Assembly (NCBI GenBank): GCA_020055645.1
Contig: CM034546.1
Coordinates: 78,988,001-79,052,000 of the forward strand
Direction of reading: 5' to 3'
From: Tomocerus qinae
Taxonomy: Eukaryota; Arthropoda; Collembola; Entomobryomorpha; Tomoceridae
DNA length: 64,000 nt
Each line of letters opens with the position of its first letter. Positions within the stretch are counted from its first letter, which is position 1. Of this stretch, positions 54,110-64,000 are shown piece by piece. The notes under the pieces are model-generated. The model made no database searches, was not told the DNA's origin, and saw only the letters and a program-made list of their open reading frames with translations. A program made the position numbers and the translations under genes.

Positions 54110-55927
54110 GAATGACGATATTAAGAGAAAATGATACTATGGTTAAAGGTTATATTATTTATGCCAGAAATTATTGATTGTCTAAACGGTCAAGTTTGGC
54201 GCAAATAAAGTCGAGTATTGACAGAATAAGGATGTGAAAGTATATGACCCATAGAAACTATTTCTTTTTTAAAGTTCCATAATAAAATATTGCAGAAGAA
54301 AAGAAATCAGTTCAGTTAATTCTGCGGCTATTAAAGTTTACATGTATAAGAACGTTGTAAGCATTAAACCACATTTAATGCAGGTGGAACTTGTTTTACT
54401 TTTATTTTTGTTTGAGAAAATTATAAAGGTATACAGACGATTTGCTAGCGGCCCTTTCTTAAATACATTGCTCAGTATGCTCAGCATTAATTGAAGAGAA
54501 AAGGTTGTTCTAAAAGTGCTTCACTCAATTCTTAGAAACTAGTTAGTAGAGCATGGTCTATCATTTTCGACCCATTTAAATGGAATAAGAAATGTTATTA
54601 CGAACTAAACACAATTGATTATTGTATATCATCGAAACTTTGCGGTTCGTTGAAGTATCAAAAAATCAAACAGAATGTTAAAACGCTAACTTAAAATTGA
54701 TTGGATTCTTTCTTTACATTTTTACTTCCATCTTTGCTTTGCAAATTAATTCGATGCACCGGATCGGTTTCGGATGTTCTGGTACAGTTCTTCTACCTTT
54801 CGTAAATGTTGGTTCGTTCAAACTTTTTAAGTGGTTAAGCTTCGGCAGTGAAAACAATTGAAAGTTGTCGGTTTACTCCATACTAAATGGAGACGATACT
54901 ATACTTACTATAAATTATTCATTAAGCAATTAAACAACACTTATTACTATATACAATACTATGCTATACTATACATACTACGATACTACATTAACATTCA
55001 GTATTCTTATTCTTGTCTTAGTTATTATTATGAACCACTTTCATTCCTGCTTTCCATCAAACAGTTTGCAATAAACCGAAGGACTTGTTTTTATTTTATT
55101 TAATGTTAAATAAATATAACAAGTTGAGTGCTGACGTGGACACAGCTATAATATGAATGCATATTAAAATATTTTAGCATTAAAACATTATTACGTTTTC
55201 TTATTTAGTTAATAGCAAGGTTTTTGTTTCTGTCTCCTTGCAATTTCTTTTTCACTTAGCATTACCAAAAGATGTAAAACATTAACATTGTATATTATAG
55301 GCAAGCTATTTTTACTATTATAATAAGAATTGTTTTATTGTAATTAATTATTAAAAATCTTTGTTAATTTTAATGAATAATGATTGAAATCTGTTAATAA
55401 ATATCGATTGTCTGCTACTGCTTATCGATTAAAATACCATTATGTTATAGCAAATTATTTCATGTTTCTAAAGAGTATGTATTATTCTTGGCTCGTATTT
55501 ATATTAATTAAAAGTTGCTAGTAAATAAAATTAACTGCAGAGCAGAGAAGAATAATTGAATAATAAGGCGTCGTACCTAATTGAACTACAAATACATACG
55601 TAGTCGAAAAGGAGAAAACCAATTTTATTAGAACACAGCCATATCAATAAAAAAACTAGCTGACGTCAGCCGATATCCACCTTTATTATATTACTAGGTA
55701 CACAGCAATTATCGTAGGTACTGTAAAAATTGTATTGTACTAGGAAACTTGCATGTGTTTATTACGATGTAAGATGAACCGTTTTTACATACTACTTGCA
55801 TACATAATGGCATCTGTTTAGCCTTTGGCCTTTACTCTTTACTGTATGAAAGTTGACATTTGCCCTTTTATTTAAACAAGCGACCGAAGTCATTTCCATT
55901 ACTATACACTTTGAGTTTTGAAATAAA
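54110..55927. other. intergenic, very AT-rich
   Basis: Low-complexity A/T stretches such as the TACTATAC-type words at 54890-54990. No gene is recognised. Confidence 0.5.
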
Positions 55928-55931
55928 TAAA

Positions 55932-57537
55932 TGTCGTAGTATAACGAAACCCTTTGTACAATGGCGCCATTGTACTAGTATAACTGGTCCTTCTCCGTTG
56001 TACTAGGATAACCGACCCCCAAGGTTAATTTCAGTACAACTGAATCCTTTTTAAATACATTGCAAAGCATGAGTTAATAAGACAATTATGCAGCTTTATA
56101 ATGATTATGATTATAATTTATGCTTAAAATCTTAATAGCTTGATTTACTCAGTCAAATAGTGATAATTACAAAAACCAAATCACTAATATAATATCGGTA
56201 GATACGTAAAAGAACAATTAATTGCACTAACATTCTTACATGTATTGCCAACATGACACTTTGGACCACAGGGTATGCCATTCTTTTTACATGGACATCT
56301 ATTAGTTTGGCAATCCGTCTTGCATTTGCAGATTGATTGTCTACTGTAGGAAGTTACCGACCTTAAGGCAGTGATGTACTTAATTGTATTAGTTGGCCAT
56401 GCCGCTGTGTTTATTTCGGCTGACCAAGTTCCAACTTTCGATTCGTTGATCATGGTGTCGATAATGCCTTTTGCGCATTGTAGTTGTAGATTTCCATTTT
56501 CGCGACAGCTAAGGACTTTGCATGGCAAATTTTTAGGATCCGTGTTGGATCTATCTACCTTATGAATCAGCAATGAAACAATACTGCCAACGTTTACAGT
56601 TCTACTCCTTTGCTTTGCTTGATACCGGTCTTCTTGCTGTTTCCTGTTAACCAAATACGCTTTTAAGTGTCCCAACCGAAAATCCAAGTTTCTCAAAGTC
56701 GATCCTAGGCAATTGGAAGCTTCATTTATTGACCACAGAACTTGTAACTTTTCTGAGATGATAGCACCGTTCAAAACGGGACAAGGGCCTTCCTGTAATG
56801 CCTTCAGTACTTTGTAAAATCGTAATTTTTTTGCCACTGCCTACATATGTTAACAATTCAGTCCCATTCTCTATATCAATCTTATACCTCTTTCGGACTC
56901 TTTTTTTCCTATCACCGCTTACTCCTTCAATTGATTCTCCCTTCTGTAGTTTAATTATCGACAATAAACTTTGGTATTGGGAGTCTGAAGGAAACTGATC
57001 AGTACGCTGACTCTTTTTAATGAAATCTAAAAAATATGTAGGAAATTCCATTTTATAAAAAAAGTAACAAATGTGATATGTGAACCTACAGATAAATCTT
57101 AAATCTGTTACACTGCCTAACCTAACAATCACATTGGCACACTAGCGGTTTTTTCATTTAGGATTGTCTGGCTGTCTCAATTTGACCCGTCTTTAAATAC
57201 ATCTACCTTTTCAAATCTATACATGATTGACAATATGTCGTATTAACTCTATTAATTGTTCTTTTACGTTTCTACCCATATTATATTAATGATTTGGTTT
57301 TGGTAATTATCACTATTTGACTGAGTAAATCAAGCTATTAAGATTTTAAGCATAAATTATAATCATTATCATTATAAAGCTGCATAATTGTCTTATTAAC
57401 TCATGCTTTGCAATGTATTTAAAAAGGATTCAGTTGTACTGAAACCTTGGGGGTCGGTTATCCTAGTACAACGGAGAAGGACCAGTTATACTAGTACAAT
57501 GGCGCCATTGTACAAAGGGTTTAGTTATACTACGACA
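55932..57537. mobile_element. internally deleted Ginger-type DNA transposon
   Basis: Long terminal inverted repeats, 55932-56222 and 57251-57537 (about 290 bp, very similar), begin TGTCGTAGTATAAC. A 4-bp TAAA target duplication flanks the element (55928-55931 and 57538-57541). Each end contains a 20-bp perfect palindrome (55956-55975 on the left). The interior encodes on the minus strand the N- and C-terminal parts of a KRBA2-like/Ginger integrase without its catalytic core. TGT ends, a 4-bp duplication and this protein family fit Ginger1. Confidence 0.8.
56184..57051 (-). pseudogene. Ginger/KRBA2-like integrase remnant
   Basis: The N-terminal piece from ATG 57051 (MEFPTYFLDFIKKSQ start) runs to about 56840. 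There a frame change joins it to a C-terminal piece ending at 56184. The C-terminal piece contains the VGSIVSLLIHKVDRSNTDPKNL SH3-like segment and a cysteine-rich CKCKTDCQTNRCPCKKNG motif, both typical of the end of KRBA2-like integrase-derived proteins. The zinc HHCC and DDE core expected between them is absent, removed by a deletion at the frame change. The last codons lie inside the left inverted repeat. Not functional as transposase. Confidence 0.7.
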
Positions 57538-57541
57538 TAAA

Positions 57542-57984
57542 CCAAGCCACCTTGGTCTGTTGGTGTGGACACTCAATTCCATACTGGCGGTCAAGGGTTC
57601 GAATCCTGTCAGTGGCTTGGGACATTGGTACATGGAGTGGGTTTTTCTCCACAGCTGTTAGTAGTCACATTACTAATATGCAATGGTTTTCCCTACTCTC
57701 AACTAACTGACTTGTCAGATAGGAGAAATGCCCGTAATTGGGATGTACCTTAACAGTCTTCTGTTCTAACCGCTTCTGCTTCCTATCCTATGCTCTGCCT
57801 TCCTATTCCTGCACTAACCACTTGGAGTGAGCGCCCTTGATGAAATAAGGCAAGGTTGTGAGGGGTAAACTCACATAAAACGCCAGCGATCTCCAAGTTC
57901 TCTAGTTGCCCTTTCCTGTAACGTTACCACTCTGAATGTGCCTTGAGCCAAATTCGGAGTATAAACCCCTATCCTTTATCCTTT
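57542..57984 (+). mobile_element. tRNA-derived SINE
   Basis: The 5' end carries pol III box A-like TGGTCTGTTGG (57553-57563) and box B GGTTCGAATCC (57596-57606) at tRNA spacing, then an unrelated body and a pyrimidine-rich 3' end (CTATCCTTTATCC). Direct repeats of 17 bases, TTATACTACGACATAAA, at 57525-57541 and 57985-58001 are its target duplication. It inserted across the edge of the Ginger element, so it is younger. Confidence 0.88.
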
Positions 57985-58001
57985 TTATACTACGACATAA
58001 A

Positions 58002-58811
58002 TATGTAGCTTAATCTTGGATTATAATACCACAAAAGCGTTTTGATGCAGGTCACTTATATATGAAACATTAAAGGAAATCATTGCAAATATAGTGAAAT
58101 GAATCACTATACTTTCTTCTTGAAAAGACGACTGATGATAACCCTGTTCTGTTTTATAATAAAAATTAAATAGTTGCTGAATCCAACGACGATGCTAAAA
58201 TGATTGTTTGTCCATTAACACTTACTTTGTACTTCACACATTGACGTCAACCCAATTTCTTTGTATTTGATAAGTATTGGGCGACGATGAATATGAAAAG
58301 CAAAGAAGTGAGCAAACTGAGACATTATTTTGGTTTTTAATAATATTATAGTGTACTAGTGAACCCAGCTAAGGGGAAAACTTAGCACTCAAGGGAATTT
58401 CAGCAGACTGGCCATCACAGTAACAAAAACAATTCCAAAAAAATCATTAGTAATTTATTAAGGTTATTTTGTGAACCAGTAATGTTATTTAATTCCACAA
58501 AAAATGTGTGCAAACTGGCACAAAGAAATCAAGGGAACAGTAAAAAGTAAAACCAGCTCTACTGAAAAATGCTAAAGTTTGTCGACATAGCAGAAACAAT
58601 TTGTGTTTGGTTTTGAAATGCTAATTAATAAGCACGATCATTACAAATGTCCCCTTTCGCTAATAATTTTCATTCAATCACCAATAATCAACTCAATAAA
58701 TCACTAATTGTATAGTATTTATTGTTATAATAATATGAAAAAACTCGTTTCGATGGTTTAGAGGGAAGGGTCATGCGCATTTTGCTTTTTCGATTTCAAG
58801 GAACGTGTATA
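58002..58811. other. intergenic, no gene seen
   Basis: AT-rich, no frames or repeats recognised. Confidence 0.5.
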
Positions 58812-58950
58812 TATTACGTGTGCAGTTAATGGGAGGAGGAGGTGCCCACAAGTGTTACGGTCAGCGCAGCACAGGGACCTGCGTTACACATGGGGGAGGG
58901 AGTTTTGCTTTACGTAATATGTGCAGGTTCCCTAGGCTCTCCTACCACAC
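58812..58950. mobile_element. small repeat element, copy 2
   Basis: 139-bp relative of 53448-53843 without minisatellite: TATTACGTGTGCAGTT at one end, CCTACCACAC at the other, and shared interior words (GTGTTACACATGGGG-like). Confidence 0.6.
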
Positions 58951-59266
58951 ATAGTTACATACATAGATATATAGGCAGGTAAATTTATTGCTCTATCTGT
59001 ATCACGATTATATATAGTAATTCTGTTAGGTAGTTATTTACCATCGTTTGTATTAAGCTCCCAGCATACATGAAGACTCAATTTCGAAAGGCAGGCGGAT
59101 TTTGGATATTGAATTTAAATATTTACTATATGCGTTCAACATATTAGCTTATTTTCAAATTATGCTAATTACTATTAACACAGAGTGTAGTTTATTTTTA
59201 TGTAAAATATGAACACATACGCATTTTGCTTTTGGGAACACCCTACCACCCGTACATACGGTATAC

Positions 59267-59665
59267 GGTGAACTGGCCTGAGAAACTGGTCCAAAAAGGA
59301 AAAGGTGATTTGTTTCAATGACAAAGGTGAACTGTTCCAATGACAAAGGTGAACTGTTCCAATGACAAAGGTGAACTGTTCCAATGACAAAGGTGAACTG
59401 TTCCAAAGCAAAAGGTGAAATGTTCTAATTCTGTCTTTGAAAATTGTACTCCATATTTTAATTAATTTTAGGTCTCGTATACATTATAAATGTCCATTGT
59501 AAACCTTTACATGGGAGAAATCAAGTTGTACTTAGCACCGAAGCCCAGAACCTATGTCATTTTTTCTTTGGAACAGATCACGTCTGACATTGGAACAGTT
59601 CACCTTTGTCATTAGAACAAATCACCTTTACCTTTTTATAAGTAGTGGTTTCAGGCCAGTTCACC
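59267..59665. mobile_element. foldback MITE with 22-bp tandem repeat
   Basis: The left end GGTGAACTGGCCTGA and the right end CCAGTTCACC are inverted. The inverse similarity continues for about 80 bases (AAAGGTGATTTGTT against AACAAATCACCTTT). A 3-bp TAC may be the target duplication (59264-59266 and 59666-59668). No coding capacity; the minus frame of 83 codons is the repeat translated. Confidence 0.7.
59316..59425 (+). repeat. 22-bp tandem repeat
   Basis: About five copies of TGACAAAGGTGAACTGTTCCAA inside the foldback element. The same word is found inverted in its other arm. Confidence 0.85.
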
Positions 59666-60363
59666 TACATCCGTACATACATAGATAGAAATATAGACAC
59701 GTAAATTTTTCAAGTCTACAATTATAATATAAAGATTATTATGTATTTTACAATTTAATTAAACGTAAGCATTGAATGGTTTTACACGTATTTATACGAA
59801 TGGTTATCTGACCATTTATTAATTTGACTTTCAGTAATATCCAAACTTTCTTAGTACGTAGACCTGTTTACATTGGATACCCCATGCTCCATATTCAAAC
59901 TTTATTTGTCGGAAGAACATTATTTTAAATGTATGTACAAAATGCAAAAATATTTAAAGTTTACATTTTATAAACACACTTTTAACCTCGTGTTATGTTA
60001 CGGTAGTTTTACACGCTTTATAAATTCCTCTCAGTTTTCATCATGAATATATTTACAGTAGAGGATATGCAATATATTTATATGGCTAGAGTAATGTGAG
60101 GAAAGTGAGTTTTTGTAAGTAAAAATATCTTTTCCCTAATTTTCTGAAATTATATAATGTTTTGTAAAGTGATTGATTGATTATACTTTATTACTTGCAC
60201 TGACAAACATTGACATTACAACAGGCCATTCAAGTACACAAGTCGGTAATAAGTAAATACAAAATACTATGATGTAATTATAATTAATAGCGATAAACTT
60301 TTTATTTACAAGGTATAATTATCATTATCATTCATCCTGCGCCCTATTCAGTACATAAGGCAT
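59666..60363. other. intergenic, no gene seen
   Basis: Probably the 3' flank of the receptor gene to the right. Words near 59672-59710 (CCGTACATACATAGATAG, CACGTAAATTT) resemble 58950-58990, hinting at an older repeat into which the foldback element inserted. Confidence 0.45.
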
Positions 60364-61667
60364 TTATTTATTTTTTGGAATGGTCAAAAGCATGGTAATG
60401 AGATTATCAACAATAAACCTCATCAATGAAATTCCAGTCATTCTCTTCACAACAAACCAATTCGAACATCTGAAGCCAAAGGGTCGACAGATTTTGATTC
60501 GGCGTCTCTCATAGGCGGACAATTTCACATTCTTCCATTTGTTTTGAAAATCTTTAGAATTTTCAATAATATTTCCCATTCGAGGAAAGCCAAACAATTC
60601 AAAACAAAACAGACCTATGGTAATTGCCGGGTTATACAAATAGACAGACAGGGGACGGCTGTGCTGGGTAGCAGTGCCGTAAGCTGCGAGAATGTGCTGA
60701 ACAGCCAGACCGAGAATCATGAAGGGTACAATATGAAATACAATTTCATCGATCTCTTTCATAATCAAATTCAAACACTCATAAATGTGCACTGCTTGTG
60801 CAGCACTTTTTATTTTTGGATTGTTTGAACCAAGCAGACAGAGAAAGCTGTTGAGGTATTTACATACAAGCAGCCACATAATTGCAAGGATGTACAAAAA
60901 GGAGATGACATTTCCAGCAACGAACAACGTTCCAGCTGCGACGCCCAACTTTACTGGAAAAAAAGTGTGGACATCTTCATCAAAATTTTCCACCAGAAAT
61001 CGATATGCAGGGTCCGAAACACTGCCGACCAACACTTGGGATGCTACGGCGCCACTTGAGACCAATGCAATGCTCATTGCAATGAAAACGACTAGTTTCG
61101 GCCACTGAGATGCGAGGAATCCTTCTTTGTCTTTTCGCTTAGGCGGGATACTTATACCTATGAAATTCATTTGACAATGAAATCAATCAGTCAATTTTTT
61201 TTAACACTGATCATAATCCTAAGAATTAGTAATTTAATTTACATACCTGAAAAATACCGAAAGAGGAAAATGAATTTTTTCGTAATCAAAAACATTTGCT
61301 CCCCTTTAACAAACACCATCAGTTGAAAGATGAAGTAATTTAACAAGAAGGAAAAGTAGAGCATGTAGATCACAATTTCTTGTCGTTGGAAATTTGGATC
61401 TGGCGAGAATAATTCCTTGGAAAGTCGAAATGTAGCATATAGGAGGAGTACAGCGGAAAACTCGATCATCCACATCCATACAACGTAGCGAAATCTGTTT
61501 TTGGTGTAGCATATCGACAAGGATTTTCTGTCCCAGTGAATTATATTTGTAAAACAACACTGAGACAAGAAGAATAGCCAATCTACGCAATCAAAATGCC
61601 TATTATAAAGATTTTCAAGCTGTCTACATAGATCAGCGTACAAATTTGTTGGCCTATGCATATCCAT
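60364..61667 (-). CDS. gustatory-type seven-transmembrane receptor, copy 4
   Basis: Exons 61667-61247 (140 codons plus one base) and 61157-60364 join in phase 1 to 404 residues. The first exon shares its sequence with the truncated copy at 53843-54109. Multi-pass hydrophobic profile without signal peptide. The C-terminus (MRFIVDNLITMLLTIP) groups it with the receptor at 32715-34023. The intron position and phase equal those of copy 1 despite little sequence similarity. Predicted chemosensory channel with unknown ligand. Confidence 0.8.
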
Positions 61668-64000
61668 GAATTACAATTAAGTTATTAGAAACGAGGTTTT
61701 GTCCTTTGAGTGTGTAAAAATTGATTTGAAGGAGAATATTATGTTATAGATTGTCTAAAACTGTGGTTGAAGCCAAAGTGAAGGAAATAGTATAATGAAG
61801 GCATTATATAACCAATTTATGGTGCCTTAGTCCACAGAAATATTTTTTCTTTAAATGTCAAATGGTCAAACTTAAAACTTCAGGTAAAAGAATTCGGTTT
61901 TAATAATGCATGAGTTATTAACTTTAACATACATAAGGACGTTTTTAATTTTCCTAGAGCTCTCGTCTTAATCATCTCAATTTAGAACAATTCTGTCAGC
62001 TACTATAATGTATTATCGATATACCAGACTGTGGTTGTCTTAAAGGAAGAAAATTTTTCTCATCCACATAATATATTGTAATGTTACTACATTTCGGCTT
62101 ATACTACAATACAAACTGAAATAGTAGGTATGTTAACGTGTTATAAGTATAAGTTATTGTGAGTAATATTATAACGTTTCAGTGCAAAATTTTAAAGCGT
62201 GACTGAATAAAGCTGTAGTTATATTTTCGTTTGTCCACAATGTACCTTTCCATTACGATAGATTGAAACTAGAAAGCCAGAAGTCATATTACAGAAATTA
62301 AGCAAATGTTGCCATAAAATGTTTACGAGAGCGTGATTAAAACGCCCAATTGGATGCTCAGATTTGTTTAATCGTGAATATCTTGGAAGTCAAACTACAG
62401 TCTATATAATGGTTTACTTTAGGTAGGATAAGGCAACAGATGTAGAACTGGACTGTCTGATTATATTTTCAGGAAAAGGTTAACTACCTATAGTAGGCTG
62501 ACTAAAGGTTAGGCCAATATTAACTATTTATATGAATATATAACTTTCTCCCACTCATATTCTATTCAATTTAGCATCAGTAACATATATAGAAATTCAA
62601 CAGAATTTACTGAGAATAATGATACAGTTTGCTCTTATGGTTGTATCAAGGCTGGGGATTGAAGCCCTCGTTTCCCAACCTCTATAAAGGAAAAATATTT
62701 TATTCTAAAATGCAAAACAAATTCCCGATTTCGTTTTTATACGCCATTTGTTATTGATTTCCTACAAAAAACGTCTGAATTTTTCTAAATATGCCTTATG
62801 TCTGTGTCTATCACATGCAGTACAGTGTACAATCCTCCTCAAATTGCGCTTATAGATAGGTACTGTATAATGTTTCAATATACTTGCTGAAACGTATATG
62901 ATTAATCAGATTGCATTAACTTTGATAGAACAAGGCCATCAATTCAATGGCCAACTTAAGTTACAATATTATTTATATTTTATTTTCTTTATACCTTAGC
63001 TTAGGTATATAAATATACCAGAGAAGTACAAAGGAGAAGCCGTGAAATGGCATGCAGATTAATACACCACGATACAAAAGAAGAAAGCATTTAATATCTG
63101 ATTATAAATGTGGCAACCGAAATATTTCCCTTTAAATGTCAAATGGTTTAGTTCGGTATGTAAATACTAAATGACTATAGACTTGGGTAAAATAAAGATA
63201 ATATTATTAAGTTAACATGCTCAGAAATATTTTTAATTTTCCTCAACTCTTGTTCTGTCGTAAGTGTCGTACGTCAGTTAAATTGGATGGATGTAAAACA
63301 TTTCTCAACATTCCTATTATGGTATTTATTGATGTGAGTTATATTATTATGTAGATGCCGAAAGAAACAGAGATAATTATTATGGTAGAGAGGAGCAAAA
63401 GTATATGTATTTAATTTTCAGTTATCGGTATAATAGTCTAATTTATTAAACATTATTTGCATGTAAGCATTCACGTCGTATTTTGTTTGTACAGTACATA
63501 ATATTATTAGGATAATATGTTATAATGATATTTATTCTTATATTACCTACTAGTCTGTATTTATCTTCATGTAGCCAAAGATCTTTACTTGTTTTTACTT
63601 TTCCTGAAGATGTAAATGTTATTCGGGATTATAGCATCTTAAATATTTTTCACTACCGTAGGATAAAACATGCATAATACTTATTTGTTAATTCATTGCA
63701 TTGCAATATACTTATTTTTAATATTCATTAACTTGACTGTATTAAAAAAAATTTATTTTTAATATAGCTAAAGTTGAATGCATGCATTTTTCTCGGCTGC
63801 ATATGTAATAGGTAATAAAGTGCAACTTACAGATACTCATTTCATATAATTTCAAACATTATCTAGATCAGAAGATATCTAGGGTGTACGGTCCTTACTT
63901 ACTCGGGATAAAAATGGGGAAAGATTTACTGATACATGGATGGAGCAAGCACTGGTTATACATGACAATTTTTTACTCTCGGTCGGAGATACTGACAGGT
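61668..64000. other. intergenic, no gene seen
   Basis: About 2.3 kb upstream of receptor copy 4. AT-rich, with a few short frames only. No domain, repeat or RNA gene is recognised. Confidence 0.5.

Noticed and set aside
57543-57615. Possible tRNA gene from box A and box B
   Set aside because: The flanks do not form an acceptor stem, the unit continues 370 bases further and has 17-bp target duplications, so it is a SINE head.

Overview
The window reads as nuclear DNA of an arthropod, most probably a springtail (Collembola). The sequence is AT-rich. Genes are split into short exons with mostly canonical GT-AG introns. They belong to families that are expanded in springtails: gustatory-type seven-transmembrane receptors, F-box/LRR proteins, RING proteins, isopenicillin-N-synthase-like oxygenases, carboxylesterases and C-type lectins. 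The species call is inference. I joined exons by hand from reading frame, splice phase and homologous paralogues, so exon edges are predictions.

Layout. 1-6 kb: two tandem plus-strand receptor genes of identical predicted length (408 aa). 6.4-7.0 kb: a small secreted protein on the minus strand. 9.3-14.8 kb: two paralogous RING/coiled-coil genes around a 5'-truncated non-LTR retrotransposon. 16.2-18.3 kb: an F-box/LRR gene (minus). 19.9-22.7 kb: a six-finger C2H2 gene. 23.6-26.8 kb: a 14-exon carboxylesterase with the juvenile-hormone-esterase-like GQSAG elbow and two probable GC-AG introns. 28.6-30.3 kb: small orphan exons. 30.3-32.7 kb: repeat-rich DNA. 32.7-34.0 kb: a third receptor gene (minus).

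36.9-44.5 kb is the most unusual gene neighbourhood. Two duplicated six-exon Fe(II)/2-oxoglutarate oxygenase genes with intact metal and cosubstrate motifs flank a secreted LigB/MEMO-superfamily protein. All three lie on the minus strand. 46.5-51.5 kb is a secreted C-type lectin gene whose second intron carries a young, internally deleted BEL/Pao retrotransposon. 53-60 kb is a transposon graveyard: a receptor-gene fragment interrupted by a minisatellite-bearing repeat, an internally deleted Ginger-type DNA transposon with about 290-bp inverted repeats, a tRNA-derived SINE inserted at its edge, and a foldback element. 60.4-61.7 kb holds a fourth receptor gene, and the remainder to 64 kb is featureless AT-rich DNA.

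The host genes suggest chemosensation (four receptors plus one relic), ubiquitin tagging (two RING, one F-box), and possible processing of small molecules outside and inside the cell (esterase, oxygenases, LigB-like protein). No operon or CRISPR structure is present. Non-autonomous elements defined by both inverted ends and target duplications are numerous.
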